A stretch of DNA of 64,000 nucleotides from assembly GCF_945859705.1 (NCBI RefSeq), contig NC_079135.1, forward strand, positions 34,149,679 to 34,213,678. Direction: 5' to 3'. Positions 36,868 through 49,122 of this stretch are shown here, piece by piece (the first letter of the stretch is position 1; each line of letters begins with the position of its first letter). Made by a program: the position numbers and the translations under genes. The DNA comes from Episyrphus balteatus. Its lineage: Eukaryota > Arthropoda > Insecta > Diptera > Syrphidae. The notes under the pieces were generated by a model. The model was given only the letters and a program-made list of their open reading frames with translations. It did not search any database and had not been told where the DNA came from.

Positions 36868-37696
36868 TACGGTGACCATATTTCTGGAAGCCAAACCCGG
36901 GACACATACAAAATTCATTGGATCGTTTTGAAAATATTGATTTTTCCAAAAAAAATTCAATATTTTTTAAATAAATAATTTTTCTCCTTATTTTGATATC
37001 AAGAATGATTTTTTGGGAGCGTTTTCGTTGAAATCATTTAAGTCGTTTAAGAAATCAGAAATCAAGAAAATGGTTTTATAATAATGTCTGTTAATAACTT
37101 CTAAAAAATCAATATTTAATCAAAATCGGGAGAGCTGGTGTAGCAACCAGACAAACAGAAGCTAGAACTAAATAATTGACGAACATTTAAAAAAATTATA
37201 GCCTAGTCTAGAGGCGAAACGAAAATTTTCATACAAAACCAACACAACGAAATCATTAACAAAATTTTGCTTTTCGTTGCACAATACGGAGCTTAGGCAA
37301 CGAAATTCTTATCTGTGCTAGAATATAAGGAGAGTTTTCAATCGTTTGTCACCTCCATTTATTTGTCCTGGCAATTTTTCTTGCAGCAAAAGTTTTTTAA
37401 CTTAGGAGACTTAGAAAAATTTTCGTATTGCTTCAGCAGCGTACTAGGCTTAATGCTTTATCCGAAAAATTAGACAAATGTAAATTTCCAACTACTGTTT
37501 TCTTGTTCTTGTTTTCCGTACAAAGTTTTTAAAATATTGAATACAAAAATCAGAGCATGTGCAAATACGGGACAATCACGGGACAAATTACAAAATACGG
37601 GACACTTATACGTCCCGGGTTTCTTAAATAAAAACCCGGGACAAGCTGTAGAAATAGGGGACAGTCCCGGGTAAACCGGGACGGATGGTCACCGTA
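36868..37696. mobile_element. 829-bp non-autonomous DNA transposon with 8-bp target duplication (hAT-like)
   Basis: The ends are 12-bp perfect inverted repeats, TACGGTGACCAT at 36,868-36,879 and ATGGTCACCGTA at 37,685-37,696. They are flanked by an exact 8-bp direct duplication ATGATATC (36,860-36,867 and 37,697-37,704). An 8-bp duplication is the mark of hAT elements (also of P and some others). Subterminal CGGGACA repeats are dense at the right end (37,560-37,690) and appear as CCCGGGACA near the left end. The interior is AT-rich and has no transposase. The intact duplication suggests a fairly recent insertion. Confidence 0.88.
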
Positions 37697-37704
37697 ATGA
37701 TATC

Positions 37705-40700
37705 ATTACATAATTGAACTCATTTGATATCGTGATATTTTATTTTTGTCTGCAAAAATACGAGTATAATCATTAACTTTCTTATACAAAATTTTCTTTT
37801 CTGATATTCATTGCAGCGCAAATCCCTCTTTTCAAATATTAAATTGTCATCGTAATCCTTATATCCGGATGGCTTTGGAAAGAAAAACCGAATCCATCAT
37901 TATGATCATATTGAAATTGCATCTTCTCAAACCAAAATTATTATATATTTTTTTTTTTTTTGATTTCTCTGTAATATTTGCATCGTTTTTTTTTTTTTTT
38001 TTTTTTTGATGGCTAAGGCAAGAATATCTATATAACTATTCTTCTATCCCTCCGCCTCCACCAATCAATCGCTTGAATGAATACAATCTTTAATCAGTCG
38101 GAGAAACTGATTGAATGCTATGGTCCTTCTTCAAGAAATTGCATTCCACTTCATCTATCTATGAAGAGATATAAATATTTTGAGAGTGCGTTTTAGTGAA
38201 CGTTGGATATATGGATGTGCTTGTGCATACCTTCCCCTGCCTGTCGGTAGTTCTTCTTATTTTTTTTGTCAAAAATGAAGACTATCAATATCCTAAAAGA
38301 GTTTTCAAAGTAAAACTTGGAAAATGGTTTAAATTTTTTGTTGATAGTTGTTAAAGTCCTTTAAAGGTTTTTATCATTAAAATCGGCCATCGGGATGAGC
38401 TAAATAGTCTGGGGTGTCATTTTGAATTTTTGGTTCTTATTTCCCTCTGCCTTATTGCATTATTTACTGACTTAATCTATCCCCTTCTTCATCATTTTAA
38501 AATAATTAATTCACTACCTACATCAAAATCATTCAAATCGCTTTGACTAAGGTAAAATTAAGCATGTACGATCATCTATTCCATCTTAACTTCTTAGCTA
38601 TTTGCCTTTATTTTAATAACCAGATACCGTTAGAAGCATCTTTCTTGTCCGCTGGATATAGGCTATGCAAATTCAAATTTATTTGAACATGCTGCTCTCT
38701 AGTGGAAAAAGTCATGAGCATTTTTTTTTTTAGCTTACAGCAATTCTGCTTTATGAAAGCATCATAACGCCACAATAAGTCAAAATGCCATACAAATTTT
38801 CGCAGTGAAAAAAATATGAAACATTATTTCTCAGGCTATAGAATAAAATAGTTTTGTTTTTTTGTGAATCTTCTGTCCATGACGTGCTTCGTCGTATCAT
38901 TTCTTTCAAAGATTCGCGACTTATTGAAAAACGAACATTGTATCCAAAATGGAGTCCTTGCATTACCAAAAAAAAAAATTAAATTTTAAAATTAAAATTT
39001 AAAAAAGGAAGCAAAAAGAAATTCATGTACAGATGCAATCATCTGTTCAAGTGTGAAAAAGTCAAAATTAATCGCTCGGAAATAATTTAATTTTTTTTTT
39101 CCTTTTTCGTTTGGAGGAAACATTTTAAGCGAATCATCGTTGTCGTTGATGAAATTGCAAAGTGACAGCTTAGTCCATCAAAACGTCGAAGATCAACGAT
39201 AAAGCTCAAAAGTGTAAAAGAAAAAGGAATCGAATCGAACAAGGATTCTCAATTCCATTTGATTTGATTGCACGGTGCGGTATTGGATGGTGGTAGAGTC
39301 GGTCGGTGGTGATAGTGGGATGTGCGGACATCACGTCCTATTTTGCATCTCCCAGTGGAATATGTGTGGCATCAAATTCTTTATTCTTCTTTCCTTTCCT
39401 TTTCTTTTGTTTTATATCTTTTTGTATTTCTTACCAAGAAAGAAATTGAATTTAATTACAAACAAAACAAAGTTGAAGTACAAGAGAAGGAAAAAAAAAA
39501 TCCAACACAATCTTTTTCTTCCTTCTTCTTCTGTGCGCTTCCTTGCAAATGGCAGCGCTGGATTTGCTGCTTTTTTCCTTTTTCTTTTCGCCTTTTTTTT
39601 TTGTTGCTTCCGGTTTTCTAACGCTCCTTTTTCTTTAAATTTTTAATGAAATTTCAGGCGTGTTTGTTGCTGCCAACAAAATGGTGATGGCGGGAAGTAG
39701 GGTATAGGGTAGAGTAAGGTTCTGCTAGAGTATATATCTAATCTTTAGCAATTTCGGTAAATTGAAATTGCAATTTCGGATGATTTGACTTGGATTAGAT
39801 TGAAGATTAGTTCTCACATGACCTGCCATTTGCGACGTGGTATACCGTATACCCGAGTGTGTTTCAATTCCCATCAGGGATAAAATTAATTTGTTCTCTG
39901 ATGTGTCGCGAATGCCTAGGAAATTTTAGAAATTCATTATTCTTTTGTTTGACATTATACATGTATGTATTTGTATATATCTAGATAGTGTGTTATACAT
40001 TATTTATGTATAATTGTGCACATGTATGTAAAATGACGAGATAAAAAACGGAAAATATATTGGCATTGTAAATTTCAATTTTGATTTCAAGTTTAATTAG
40101 ATATATTAAATTGGAAATGATTGGGATTCTTTTCTTTTTCAAACGGGATATCGATATAAGTATTTACAAACATAAAAAGTTTTATAGGCTTCGGCATTTG
40201 AATAAAAAAGTACAAAACCGGTTAAAAAAATACTCTTGATCTTGATACTTTGATAAATTGGATTCAACTTTTTTTTTACTTTTCGCGGCTCTCTTTTCAT
40301 ATTCTCATAAGTTATTTTTTTTGTTTTAGAACCCATCTAAAAAGATCCCAACTAAAAATTTCAAAGTTGTAATTCACATTATTTGCACGTTGTCCAGTAC
40401 ACTGGGGCGTATACGTGCTCAATTTTTTTTTTACCACGTATTTAAGAGTAGGTAAGGAGAAGACGGTTGATCAATCAATAGAAAATTTTAGACCATGCAA
40501 TATGCCCGTGAAACATTATTTCAAAGTATTTAAAAATGATGAATGAAAAGAGACCCGAAAGAACCCTTCTAAAAAAAGTATGAAGATATGAATATTTTTT
40601 GAAGAAGAGGTGAGCTGGACTAGAAGAACACTGTTAAGAGGTAACAGCTTAAAAAACGCAGTGTCCTTTTAAAATTAAGAACTGCGTGAAGGAGAAAAAT

Positions 40701-40737
40701 TATCGTCTTTTCCTGTAGCTACTATGTCTTTTAATAT
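37705..40737. other. No gene recognised
   Basis: AT-rich DNA with long T runs (37,945-38,010). A slightly GC-richer patch at 39,110-39,850 has open frames of 65-123 codons in overlapping frames, but they are low-complexity (Phe/Lys-rich) and are not supported as coding. Confidence 0.45.
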
Positions 40738-41003
40738 GTTTTTAAGTGAAGCTGTTTAATGGACTACTTTTTGAAAAATTAACTTTCAAAATAAAAATTT
40801 TGAAAAAAAGTGAAAACAAATTTCGAACTATTTTTTTTTTCAAAATTGTATGTATAATAAAGTCAAAATTTAAATTGGATCCAAAAATGTCTTGTCGTTT
40901 TAGATCAACTAAAAAAAACTACTTTTTTTAAAAAAGTCATATATTTTTTTTTTGAAAATTAATTTTTCAAAAAATAGTCCATTAAACAGCTTCATTTAAA
41001 AAC
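40738..41003. mobile_element. 266-bp inverted-repeat element
   Basis: GAAGCTGTTTAATGGACTA at about 40,748 is repeated in inverse orientation as TAGTCCATTAAACAGCTTC at about 40,975, with the match running for about 55 bp per arm (including GTTTTTAA outside and TTTTTGAAAAATTAA inside). It is AT-rich inside with no coding capacity. No clear target duplication was found. Confidence 0.65.
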
Positions 41004-42234
41004 AAGATACGAGAACAAGTCTTTGGCCGTACAAAAAGGTACAGTGCGTTATTTTTGGTGTAGCCGTTGATTTTTTAATAACTTGTTTTCCAAATTAAGT
41101 AATTTTTTTTTTGAAAACTGCCACTCCCGGGAATAGACACCCCCATCCCATACAATTTTTTTCTTGTCTTGACTCAATATACACGCTCTAGTTTTTTGGT
41201 ACTTTAATCTCATATATCGTTCCTCTCACTCTCAATGGTTACCAACCCAAAAACCCACAATTCATAGCCTTGGTGTGCATAGCTCTGGTTTTTCATAACT
41301 TCGGTCTTTCATAACTTTGACGCGCATAACTCTGGTATTTATAACTTCGTCGGTTTTCCAATAATAATATGTGTGTATTTTAATTTTTTTCAAATTTTCC
41401 TTGTTATTTTGAACGAGCCCCATTCCCTTTGAGAATTTTTTTAGCACATCTGATAGTCGAAAAAATTAAAGAAAACTTGAGAAACTATCGGAGTCACTTT
41501 TTAATACATAATTATTCAATGGTTTTACCACATCACGTTTTTAAGATATTCCAGTTAGAAAATGCCCCTTTTTTACAGTTTTTGAGGTTATGCCTTAGCG
41601 CCTGTTATTTGGTTTGATTTATGTAAAGGTTTCTAAAAGAACTAAATTTATTCTCTTGAAAAGTTCTGCTAAGGTTTTTGAAGTTAAATGTTATTCGACC
41701 GGATTGCTTAATAAGGCTGAAATTTCTGTGCAAATTTGTCATAAAAATAAAAATCTTCCAACTTTTGTATATCAAAAAACAAAAATTCTCTTTCGTAGAT
41801 TCTCTTATACGAATGAGTTATGAATTGCTTATTAGCTCAAACTTACCATTGACTAAAAGAAAAAAATACAGAAAAACCCTGAAAATTTTTTTACTACTTT
41901 ATTCAATTTTATTTTTGTTTCGATAACATTTAATTTTATCTTTCGATGAATTTATTATATCGTCGTTTTATTTATTATTTTATCTTCACACATTGTATGT
42001 ATTTTCCATATTAAAAACAATTTATATATTATTAACTTAATCTTGAAACCAATGATTATTACATAACTTAATAACATTTTGTTTTAACATTAATACCACT
42101 TACAAAAAAATATTATTTCTTATAATCAATTATTTAATTTTTTATCATGATTTTTTTGATTAAAGGTACATTTACGTACAATATTTATAACACATTATTA
42201 CATTCCTAAATAAATTTCAATTTAAAAGAATTTG
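41004..42234. other. 3' flank of the RhoGEF gene, no gene recognised
   Basis: Bases 41,267-41,358 hold five loose copies of a CATAACTCTGGT-like motif at 15-17-bp spacing. The rest is AT-rich. Confidence 0.45.
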
Positions 42235-42240
42235 TTTATT
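42235..42240 (-). terminator. Candidate poly(A) signal of the RhoGEF gene
   Basis: TTTATT on the plus strand reads AATAAA on the minus strand, 147 nt beyond the TAA stop. It is the nearest canonical hexamer I noted, but the flank is very AT-rich and others follow (for example near 41,970). Confidence 0.4.
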
Positions 42241-42386
42241 AATTAAAAAAATAGAACAAAAATAAGACAAAAGAAAAACAAACTATTTATATTATTTAAA
42301 AAATTTGTTAAAACTAAAAATTAAAATTTTTAAAAATATTTAATATTGAATTTAAGAAAAAAAGTGTGCATATTTATATAAAATTC

Positions 42387-43251
42387 TTAGGTCCTTGACA
42401 GCATTCCATTTATCATGATGTTAGCTAACGCATTACGTCTCTTACGCCAAGCGCCCATACCTTGAGCATGATACTGAATTTGTGTGTACCATTGTTTTGT
42501 GCGAACTGCATCCTCAGCCTTAAAATATGCAACAAAATTAGAAAATAGTACAAAAACAAACTCAAACTTACTTTAAAAATAAAAGTATCTTTGGATGAAA
42601 TCTCCTGCAGTTCGAAATAATCATCCCAATCCGCTTCGGAACAAACCACACATCTGTCGAGATACAGTGGCTCCCGTATCAATGTGTATCGACCACATTT
42701 TTCCTTAACCACAAGCAATGATGCCTCTCGAATTCCAGTATGTTTGGGGAAATTAAGCTGACCCGACATCGCCTTCTCAGCTTTGTAGTTGACACTTGGC
42801 TATTAAAAAAAAAAATCAAAGTAGACGAACTGTGAAAAATTATGTTCGAACTTACCTTTCCGTTTGTCACCAGCAACGCATTCACTGGGTTCAGCTTAAT
42901 AGTACGGCCCTTCTTCCAATTGCTATCAGTTGGCTGAGTGTACATCAACTTTCCTTCCATGGCAAACCTCACTTCGTCATGGTTCCATTCGAGGATGTCA
43001 ATAGCCAGCTTCCGAAGCTTGATATTGATCATATCAATTTCACAGGAAGCTCGTCGATTGGGACTCGAGGAAGATATCCGACGCCATAGTTTAGTGGGCA
43101 CATCTTTTGCCTCTTGATTGATGTGATTTAAATGCAGTTCGATCTTCTCTTGGGCTTGTTTGAGCAAATCTCGGCCTTCTAGGTGTGGTGGTGTGACTTT
43201 GTAAAGGCGGGCCAGCAAAAGGGGATATTTCGTCACTCTCTGGACAGGAAC
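42387..43251 (-). CDS. RhoGEF C-terminal exons: end of DH domain and PH-like domain
   Basis: Exon 2 (132 codons) opens with VPVQRVTKYPLLLARL, the last conserved helix of DH domains and part of the GTPase-contacting surface. It continues into EVRFAMEGKLMYTQPTD and GRTIKLNPVNALLVTNGK, which read as the first strands of a PH domain. Exon 3 (76 codons) adds YTLIREPLYLDRCVV and DDYFELQEISSKDTFIFK. Exon 4 (43 codons) holds AEDAVRTKQWYTQIQ, which fits the C-terminal PH helix with its conserved Trp, and a basic tail RKRRNALANIM ending in ...GMLSRT. Donors read AAG|GTAAGT and AAA|GTAAGT; acceptors are TTTTTTAG, TTTTAATAG and ATTTTAAG. Such PH domains normally bind phosphoinositides or regulate the DH domain. 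The protein ends just after the PH domain, with no SH3 or BAR domain. Confidence 0.9.
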
Positions 43252-46200
43252 CTAAAAAAAAAAACATAGAATTGCTGTAGAATCTAGAATCTTAGAAACA
43301 TTTGACCACTTGTCAACATATGGCAAGAAACTTATTGTTGCTAATGCCAAAGACTCAAGGTATAACACGAACAACTAAAATATACAGTCGCACCGATGAA
43401 AACAAAAAGTTGCAGTCAAAAAGTTAGTTAATGTTAATTTGTCAACATGTTGCCAGAAACTTTTTATTGCTAATGGCACATATTCTGATGGAATAGAGGA
43501 GGCTCCCAAAAGAAACACTCTAACCAATAACAAAAAATTGCAGACAACATTCTAGATTGTGTTCATTTGTCAACATGTTGCTAGAAACTTTTTGTTGCCG
43601 AGGCCACAACGCGCTGACATGTTATCAAAACCGTCAAAACGACGTTATTAAACCGATAGAACAAAAAAGTTTCTGGCAACAAGTTGCCAGTAAAAGTTCA
43701 TTTGCAACATGTTACTATAAATTTTTTTCCGACGAAGCGAAAAAGTGTTTATTTGTTATCGAAATCTCTTTTTTGGTATAGTTGATTTGATAAAGCTACA
43801 AAAAGTTTCGGGCAACATGTTGCTTGATAAGGTCTCTTTTTGGTATAGTTGATTTGATAAAGCTACAAAAAGTTTCGGGCAACATGTTGCTTGATAGGGT
43901 CTCATGAGCCCACTATCTCAAACTTACCATCAAAAACGAGTTGAGATTCATTCGTCTCAAAACGGTATTCTCCATTTGTGACACTTTCAAAAATATCCTC
44001 AACAACTCTTTTTCCTTCTCCAAATTTGCCAGCAATAAACTTGCCCCAGCCTGTCGAACACAATAGCTCTCGAAGGCATGCAACATTGGCGTAAAGTCCA
44101 AAAACACTTTACCAATATTCACCGTCAACAAATCATCATCGCCCTGCTCCAGAGCAATATCCAATGCATCACGCATTCGTTCGGCAAGAGTCTGATTATT
44201 CTCGAGCAGTTCTTCGGTATTCAAGAAGATTGCAGAGAGTTGCTCTTGTGTAAGCAATCCCGCCACCAGCATTGGCTGACAGAATTCTTCCAAAATAATC
44301 GTCAAATCTCGTCCGTATTTTTCTTCCGTTTCTACAATTTCGGTAATGATCTCTTTTCGTTCGGCTCGTTTTTTGCCACATTTACGACAAACGAGTGGGG
44401 CAAACATCACTCCAGAGTCAGTGACCTGAGTCTCAACGGGGCCATCACAGTCTTCACACAAATGAATTGGACTGATTTTGCTAAGCACGGAATTGGTTTG
44501 GGGATTATTTTGGTACTTGCTGCGGGAAGATTTACTCGTCTCAGAGCCAACTCCCGAGTCGTTTCGTTCGATCTCCGAAGAGGTGCCCTTCCGAAGGGCG
44601 CTCAGTACTGACAGACGATCATTAACCATCGATCCTGTCAAACTGTTGGTATCTTCACTCGAATCGCTTGTCACCGAGAGATGACTGATTCGACTGCTCA
44701 TATCTGAGGTCTGCTTCAGATCACTCAGCGTATCATTCTCTTCTTCAATAATGATCGGATTGGAGGTGTTATTGATATTATACTCGAATGACTCCTCCCG
44801 GACAAGACCCCGCTCTTTGGCATCGACCAAATACGACAAAATATCATACTTCGATGCCCCTTCGAACATCGATCGGGCAGCTTTCTTCTCCAATTCAGGA
44901 TCATTCAGCGGCGGTGGCGAGAGTGGCAGTGGTGGCGGAATATCATTGATCTCCTCATAAATCGGATCTCCGTTATTTCCACGAATCGATTCGTAATGAT
45001 GATCATCGTCGACATTTGTCGAGATTTCGATTTCGGCAAGAGTGGCATCGACCAGCATTTGATAGAACTTACTTCGTGTCGTTAACGGTGTATCGGTATC
45101 AGCGATTTCACTCGAACAGCTTTGGTAACAGTCCGATTCGTTATTATCACTGAAATCGAACATCTCATAATTCGCCGACGAGAAACTATTCCCCGAACTA
45201 ATGCTACCCCGATTCGATTGAATCTCTTGCTGTTCCTCAGCTTCGTGCATCTGTGACTCGAGCTTTAGTCGGTCCTCTTTAATGCGTTGCAGGGACAAGT
45301 TGATCAAGCGATTCATGTCCTCGTTATCTTTGGTACCGCTCGTGTCAATGCTGCTGCGTGAGTCCTTCAAACGTTTCAGCGAGTTTTCAATAAGTTTAAC
45401 TACAACATCACTCTCAAGACCATCGGCAAGGTGGCTTAAAGTGGGATCTTCCAGAAGCTTACCCACAAACGAATTCCGTTCGCTGCTTCTTCCCATTGAT
45501 GGACTGGGAACTGTTAGCTCGTTACTCTTGTGACGTTTTCGTTGACGTTTCGATGATGACTTGCTACTCTCCACTTCTGTTGACTTTGGTTGGTCCGATG
45601 ATGAAGCTGAGGCTTCTCCCTTGCCACATACATGTGGCACCAAATTTCGCCGAACTGCCTCGACGGGATTTCGCAGAATCTTCACAAGTTCTTCCTCGTG
45701 GGAGAACACATCGTCATTTGGTTCGCTTCCTGGCGATGATGTAGACACCACTGGGATATCCTTAGGGCTACTACTACTCACAGGAACTGGAGACTTATCA
45801 TAGTCAAACGTGATTAGAGTGCGTCCACGTTTGTTTGATGTTTTCACTAAATCTGAAGAAGGACTTGATGCAACACTACTACTTCCCCCAACCCCGCTAC
45901 CATAACTACTTCCAATCGGAATAATAGCCTTTGTGGAAGAACCACTACAACTGCCACCAGTCCTGCTACTTAGGAGAGTGTTGATTTTGTTGTTCTTGTA
46001 AATGAGTTCTTCTTGGGGTGTCCTCGGGCTACTGCTGACAACATTTATCGTAACTGTATTCGATGTCACTTTAAGCATTGGATCGATACTGCTGCCATCG
46101 GCTACAACAACAGACGACTGATACAATGGAGTGTCATTGGTGACGTTTACGGTTGAATAGCAATCATCGCCGTTGATAAGGATGGAGGTCTTCTTTTGGC

Positions 46201-47346
46201 CACTTGTGCCGCAGTTAGTGGAATTTCGCGCGCCAAATGCTTTTCCATCGTCATCGTCGTCGTTGTTGTCTGTGTGGGTGATTTTGAGACGATGTATCTC
46301 GGATGTGGTCTTGTTGAAGGGAGCTACTCGAACAACGGTCCGGTTCGGTTGAGTTGTTGTATTCCCAAATGTGTACTTGTTGGGAGTAGCTGATGATGAT
46401 GGTGTTGGGATTGGTGGTGGTGGCGGTAGTGTCGTCGTCTCAGCGGCGGTAATTGTGGCGCTGCCAACAACAACAGTTGGGCTAAAGCTATCGAATGTCT
46501 CATAAATATTCGTTGATATTCGGTCTTGGTAAGAGTTTTTGCTGTTGGTAAGTGTGGTATCGGTCACAGAACCAGTGGTGGCGGAGGATCTTCTCCGTTG
46601 GTTGGTAGCATCATGTCTTATGAATGGCGGTGGTTTTTGTTCCTCTAATCCGCTGCTGTTAACTGATAGTTTGCGATTTCTTGAAGCGACTTCTTGGTGC
46701 TGTTTGTTGTTGTCATCGTCGTTAACGTTGTCGTTGGTTCTGGCGTTGGTGGCGTTAGTGTCGTCGTTGTCTTTGTTGTCGACGTCTTGAGCGTCATCGT
46801 TCACGTTATCGTAGTCGTTGGATTTTTTGCTTTCAACGTCTTTTGTGGCGTAGTTGTTGGTCGGGGTGGTAGTGGTTATCTGGATTGCTTGGGTTTTGTT
46901 GCTACCGCCAACTACAGTCTCCTTGGGCATAACCTTCGTATGAGTGTTACTGAGACGTTTTTGTTGTTGTTGCTGATGATGCACTGATATGGCAGCTGCA
47001 GTTGGTGGAGGTGGTGGCGGTTCTTTAGGTCTGAACAAAAATCCGACACTCTGTTGCTGTTGCTGCGATGTACTTGAGGACGAGCTAGAGAATATATCTC
47101 TAGAGTCCTTGCGGGTGGCTTTCACTCGTAGTGCCATTGTATCCTTGAAGTTAAGAATAACATTTGTGGAGGAAGTGCCGATGTGAACGTTACACGGATG
47201 ACGTTCGCTATGAGTGCGTCGAATGGCATTTCGTGATAGTGCCGGTTGTTGTTGTGATGATGTTGGGGTTGTCACTGATGCTGTTTCTTCATCTTCATCT
47301 TCTGGTGGAGATGGGGTGGATGTTTTGAGATTGCATGAAGACAAAT
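42387..47346 (-). CDS. Rho guanine-nucleotide exchange factor, DH-PH type, main part of the gene (4 exons)
   Basis: RhoGEFs activate Rho-family GTPases by promoting release of GDP, usually at the membrane or cortex. Exons on the minus strand are 47,346-43,928, 43,251-42,856, 42,799-42,572 and 42,518-42,387, with GT-AG introns of 676, 56 and 53 nt, all phase 0, and a TAA stop at 42,387-42,389. The big exon starts after a TATCCTTTTCAG acceptor with two bases of a split codon and no Met. Its first ~960 residues look disordered, with poly-Ser, Gln, Pro and Asn/Asp tracts. Then come a four-Cys pair (CEDC...CRKC), a DH domain starting near RKEIITEIVETEEKYGRDL, and the DH signature SFLM-VPVQRVTKYPLLL, which spans the first intron. 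A PH-like domain completes the ~1,390 visible residues. I recognise the family but cannot say which RhoGEF it is. The first in-frame ATG is at 47,136 in a good start context (TACAATGGC), a possible alternative start. Confidence 0.93.
43252..43927 (-). repeat. RhoGEF intron with ~128-bp repeats built around CAACATGTTGC
   Basis: GTCAACATGTTGCCAGAAAC-like blocks start at 43,312, 43,441, 43,568 and about 43,702 (spacings 129, 127 and about 134 bp), and two more CAACATGTTGC cores sit in a 67-bp tandem duplication at about 43,768-43,905. The core is itself palindromic. The intron splits the DH signature and is spliced out; no coding role. Confidence 0.85.
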
Positions 47347-47460
47347 CTGAAAAGGATACAAAAAAATTGTTTTTAAAAAAAATAATATTGAAGAATCACT
47401 ATGAGAGGATATAGGGTATTTTTTCTTTTCGATTTATGTAAATTTAATAGATTCCTGAGA

Positions 47461-47466
<6 letters not shown>

Positions 47467-47499
<33 letters not shown>
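47467..47499 (+). repeat. (GA)n microsatellite inside the RhoGEF intron
   Basis: 33 nt of perfect GA. In the minus-strand transcript it is a CU-rich run about 120 nt upstream of the 3' splice site at 47,347. Confidence 0.97.
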
Positions 47500-47501
<2 letters not shown>

Positions 47502-49122
47502 GGAGGGAATAGGAGAGGGTATCTATTGAGAATCTATTAAGGAGGAAGCTACAAGATGAATTGGTAAACAATATTTGTTTGATTTATTGTCTAGATTAAT
47601 AAAGTGGGTTAGTATAGTATATTATTCAAAGGGTTTAATATGAGTAACTTGGATATATGACATCATGGGAATATGAGATTATTTAAGATTTTTGGACGGG
47701 AGACGATAAGTTTATTTGGTAGAAATTGTTGATTTTCTTTGGATTTGGATTTTATAAAATTTGATTTAAATAAATCTACAATGGGCGTCACTTATTTGAA
47801 GTCATTATTATCTACTAGACAATCTTATAGATGTGGAGGTAGGGTCTTTTCTTGTAGGAAAAATCAAAATAAGGCTTAAATTTTCTAGGTTCTATACATA
47901 CCTATATCAAATGCATTCGTAAAAAAAAAACAAAAGTTGAAATAACAATCAAATATGACATTAAACATGACAAATAACGGTACCTGCCATATACCAATTT
48001 TGGAAAAGTTTAATTTACTCAAAAAAGGCTGCTAAGATTTTGATCCGAAAATTTAAGTAATAGTTTTAAGACAAGATCTAGGTTTTTTTTTCAAAAATGG
48101 TTATTAAAGATAGGTACCTTTTATAGAACCATTTTTTTTAAATTTGATTTTCCCATAAATTATCTGCTTAATTTCAAGTATTTTGTAAACACTCTTACAT
48201 TGTTTTTATATAAATCAAAAATAAAGTTTTGAAAAAAAAAAGTTTTTGGATTTTTAAAAAAGTTTCGAATTTTCGAAAAAAGGACATTAGATAGTTTTAT
48301 TTGAAATTTTGGATTTAGGCATTGATTAATAGTTGGTATGGAGGCTGTTCTATATTCACTTTGTCGCCTTGAGAAATGAGATCAAGTCTTTGATTTGGAA
48401 AGCTTATTAATCTCCGAGGATCTTACGCCAAAATTTTGATTTTGATTTAAAATTTCACTTTGGTCTATGTAAATGAACGGTGTCACATCGAGAGGTCAAA
48501 TTTGCAGAAGTTTCGCTTGATTCGAAATTTGTTTTCTTAAAAATAAAAATTGGCTATCAAATGGTAATTTTGAAAGTAGATAATTTTTATGAATATTTGG
48601 CACTTTTCTCGCTAAAATGGGAGGCCCAAATTTTGATAGTGATAAAAAACGTTTACTGGGCTTTAATATCCTCTTGCCACTGATTTCTTTAAAGTTGCAA
48701 AGGAAAATTAAACGATTGTTCTATTTCATACGTCTCCTAACCAAATATAACATTTATTTTCTTAATTTACTTCCAGCCACCATTCATGAAGTCTCATTTT
48801 TAATTACATAGTATATACACAGGAGAAGTACAAATGAATTAATAACACAGCTTTATATGGTGTTCCACCCAACGCCTTCCTTTTTTGTGTTGAACATTCG
48901 ATTGGAATCTAGAACTTCCCTTCTCCTACCCCCCCCCCCCTTCAATCTGTTATGCTGTTTGAGATTGAAACAAATTTCAAAACCATTTCACGTACAATTT
49001 TAATAATAACCGTAGTCCGTCTCAGTGGATTTGCAAGCGTAATATTTAGAGCAATAGTTTAACATCAGATAGAGGAGTAGAAGAGACGACTATAATAACA
49101 AAAAAAAAAAAAAAACCCTTAC
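47500..49122 (-). other. RhoGEF long intron, includes an old fold-back arm fragment
   Basis: Bases about 47,920-48,330 hold landmarks of the fold-back family in plus orientation (AACGGTACCTGCCATATACC, then GGCTGCTAAGATTTTGATCC), so an old, partial arm is inserted here. A run of C's lies at 48,929-48,941. No exon is visible apart from the candidates given separately. Confidence 0.5.

Noticed and set aside
44078..47186. Plus-strand open frames of 60-180 codons opposite the RhoGEF exon
   Set aside because: They are antisense shadows of a long coding exon with clear DH-domain content on the minus strand.
47342..47344. Start of the RhoGEF protein at 47,344
   Set aside because: The codon there is TTG, directly behind a good CAG splice acceptor; the start lies in an upstream exon or at the internal ATG at 47,136.
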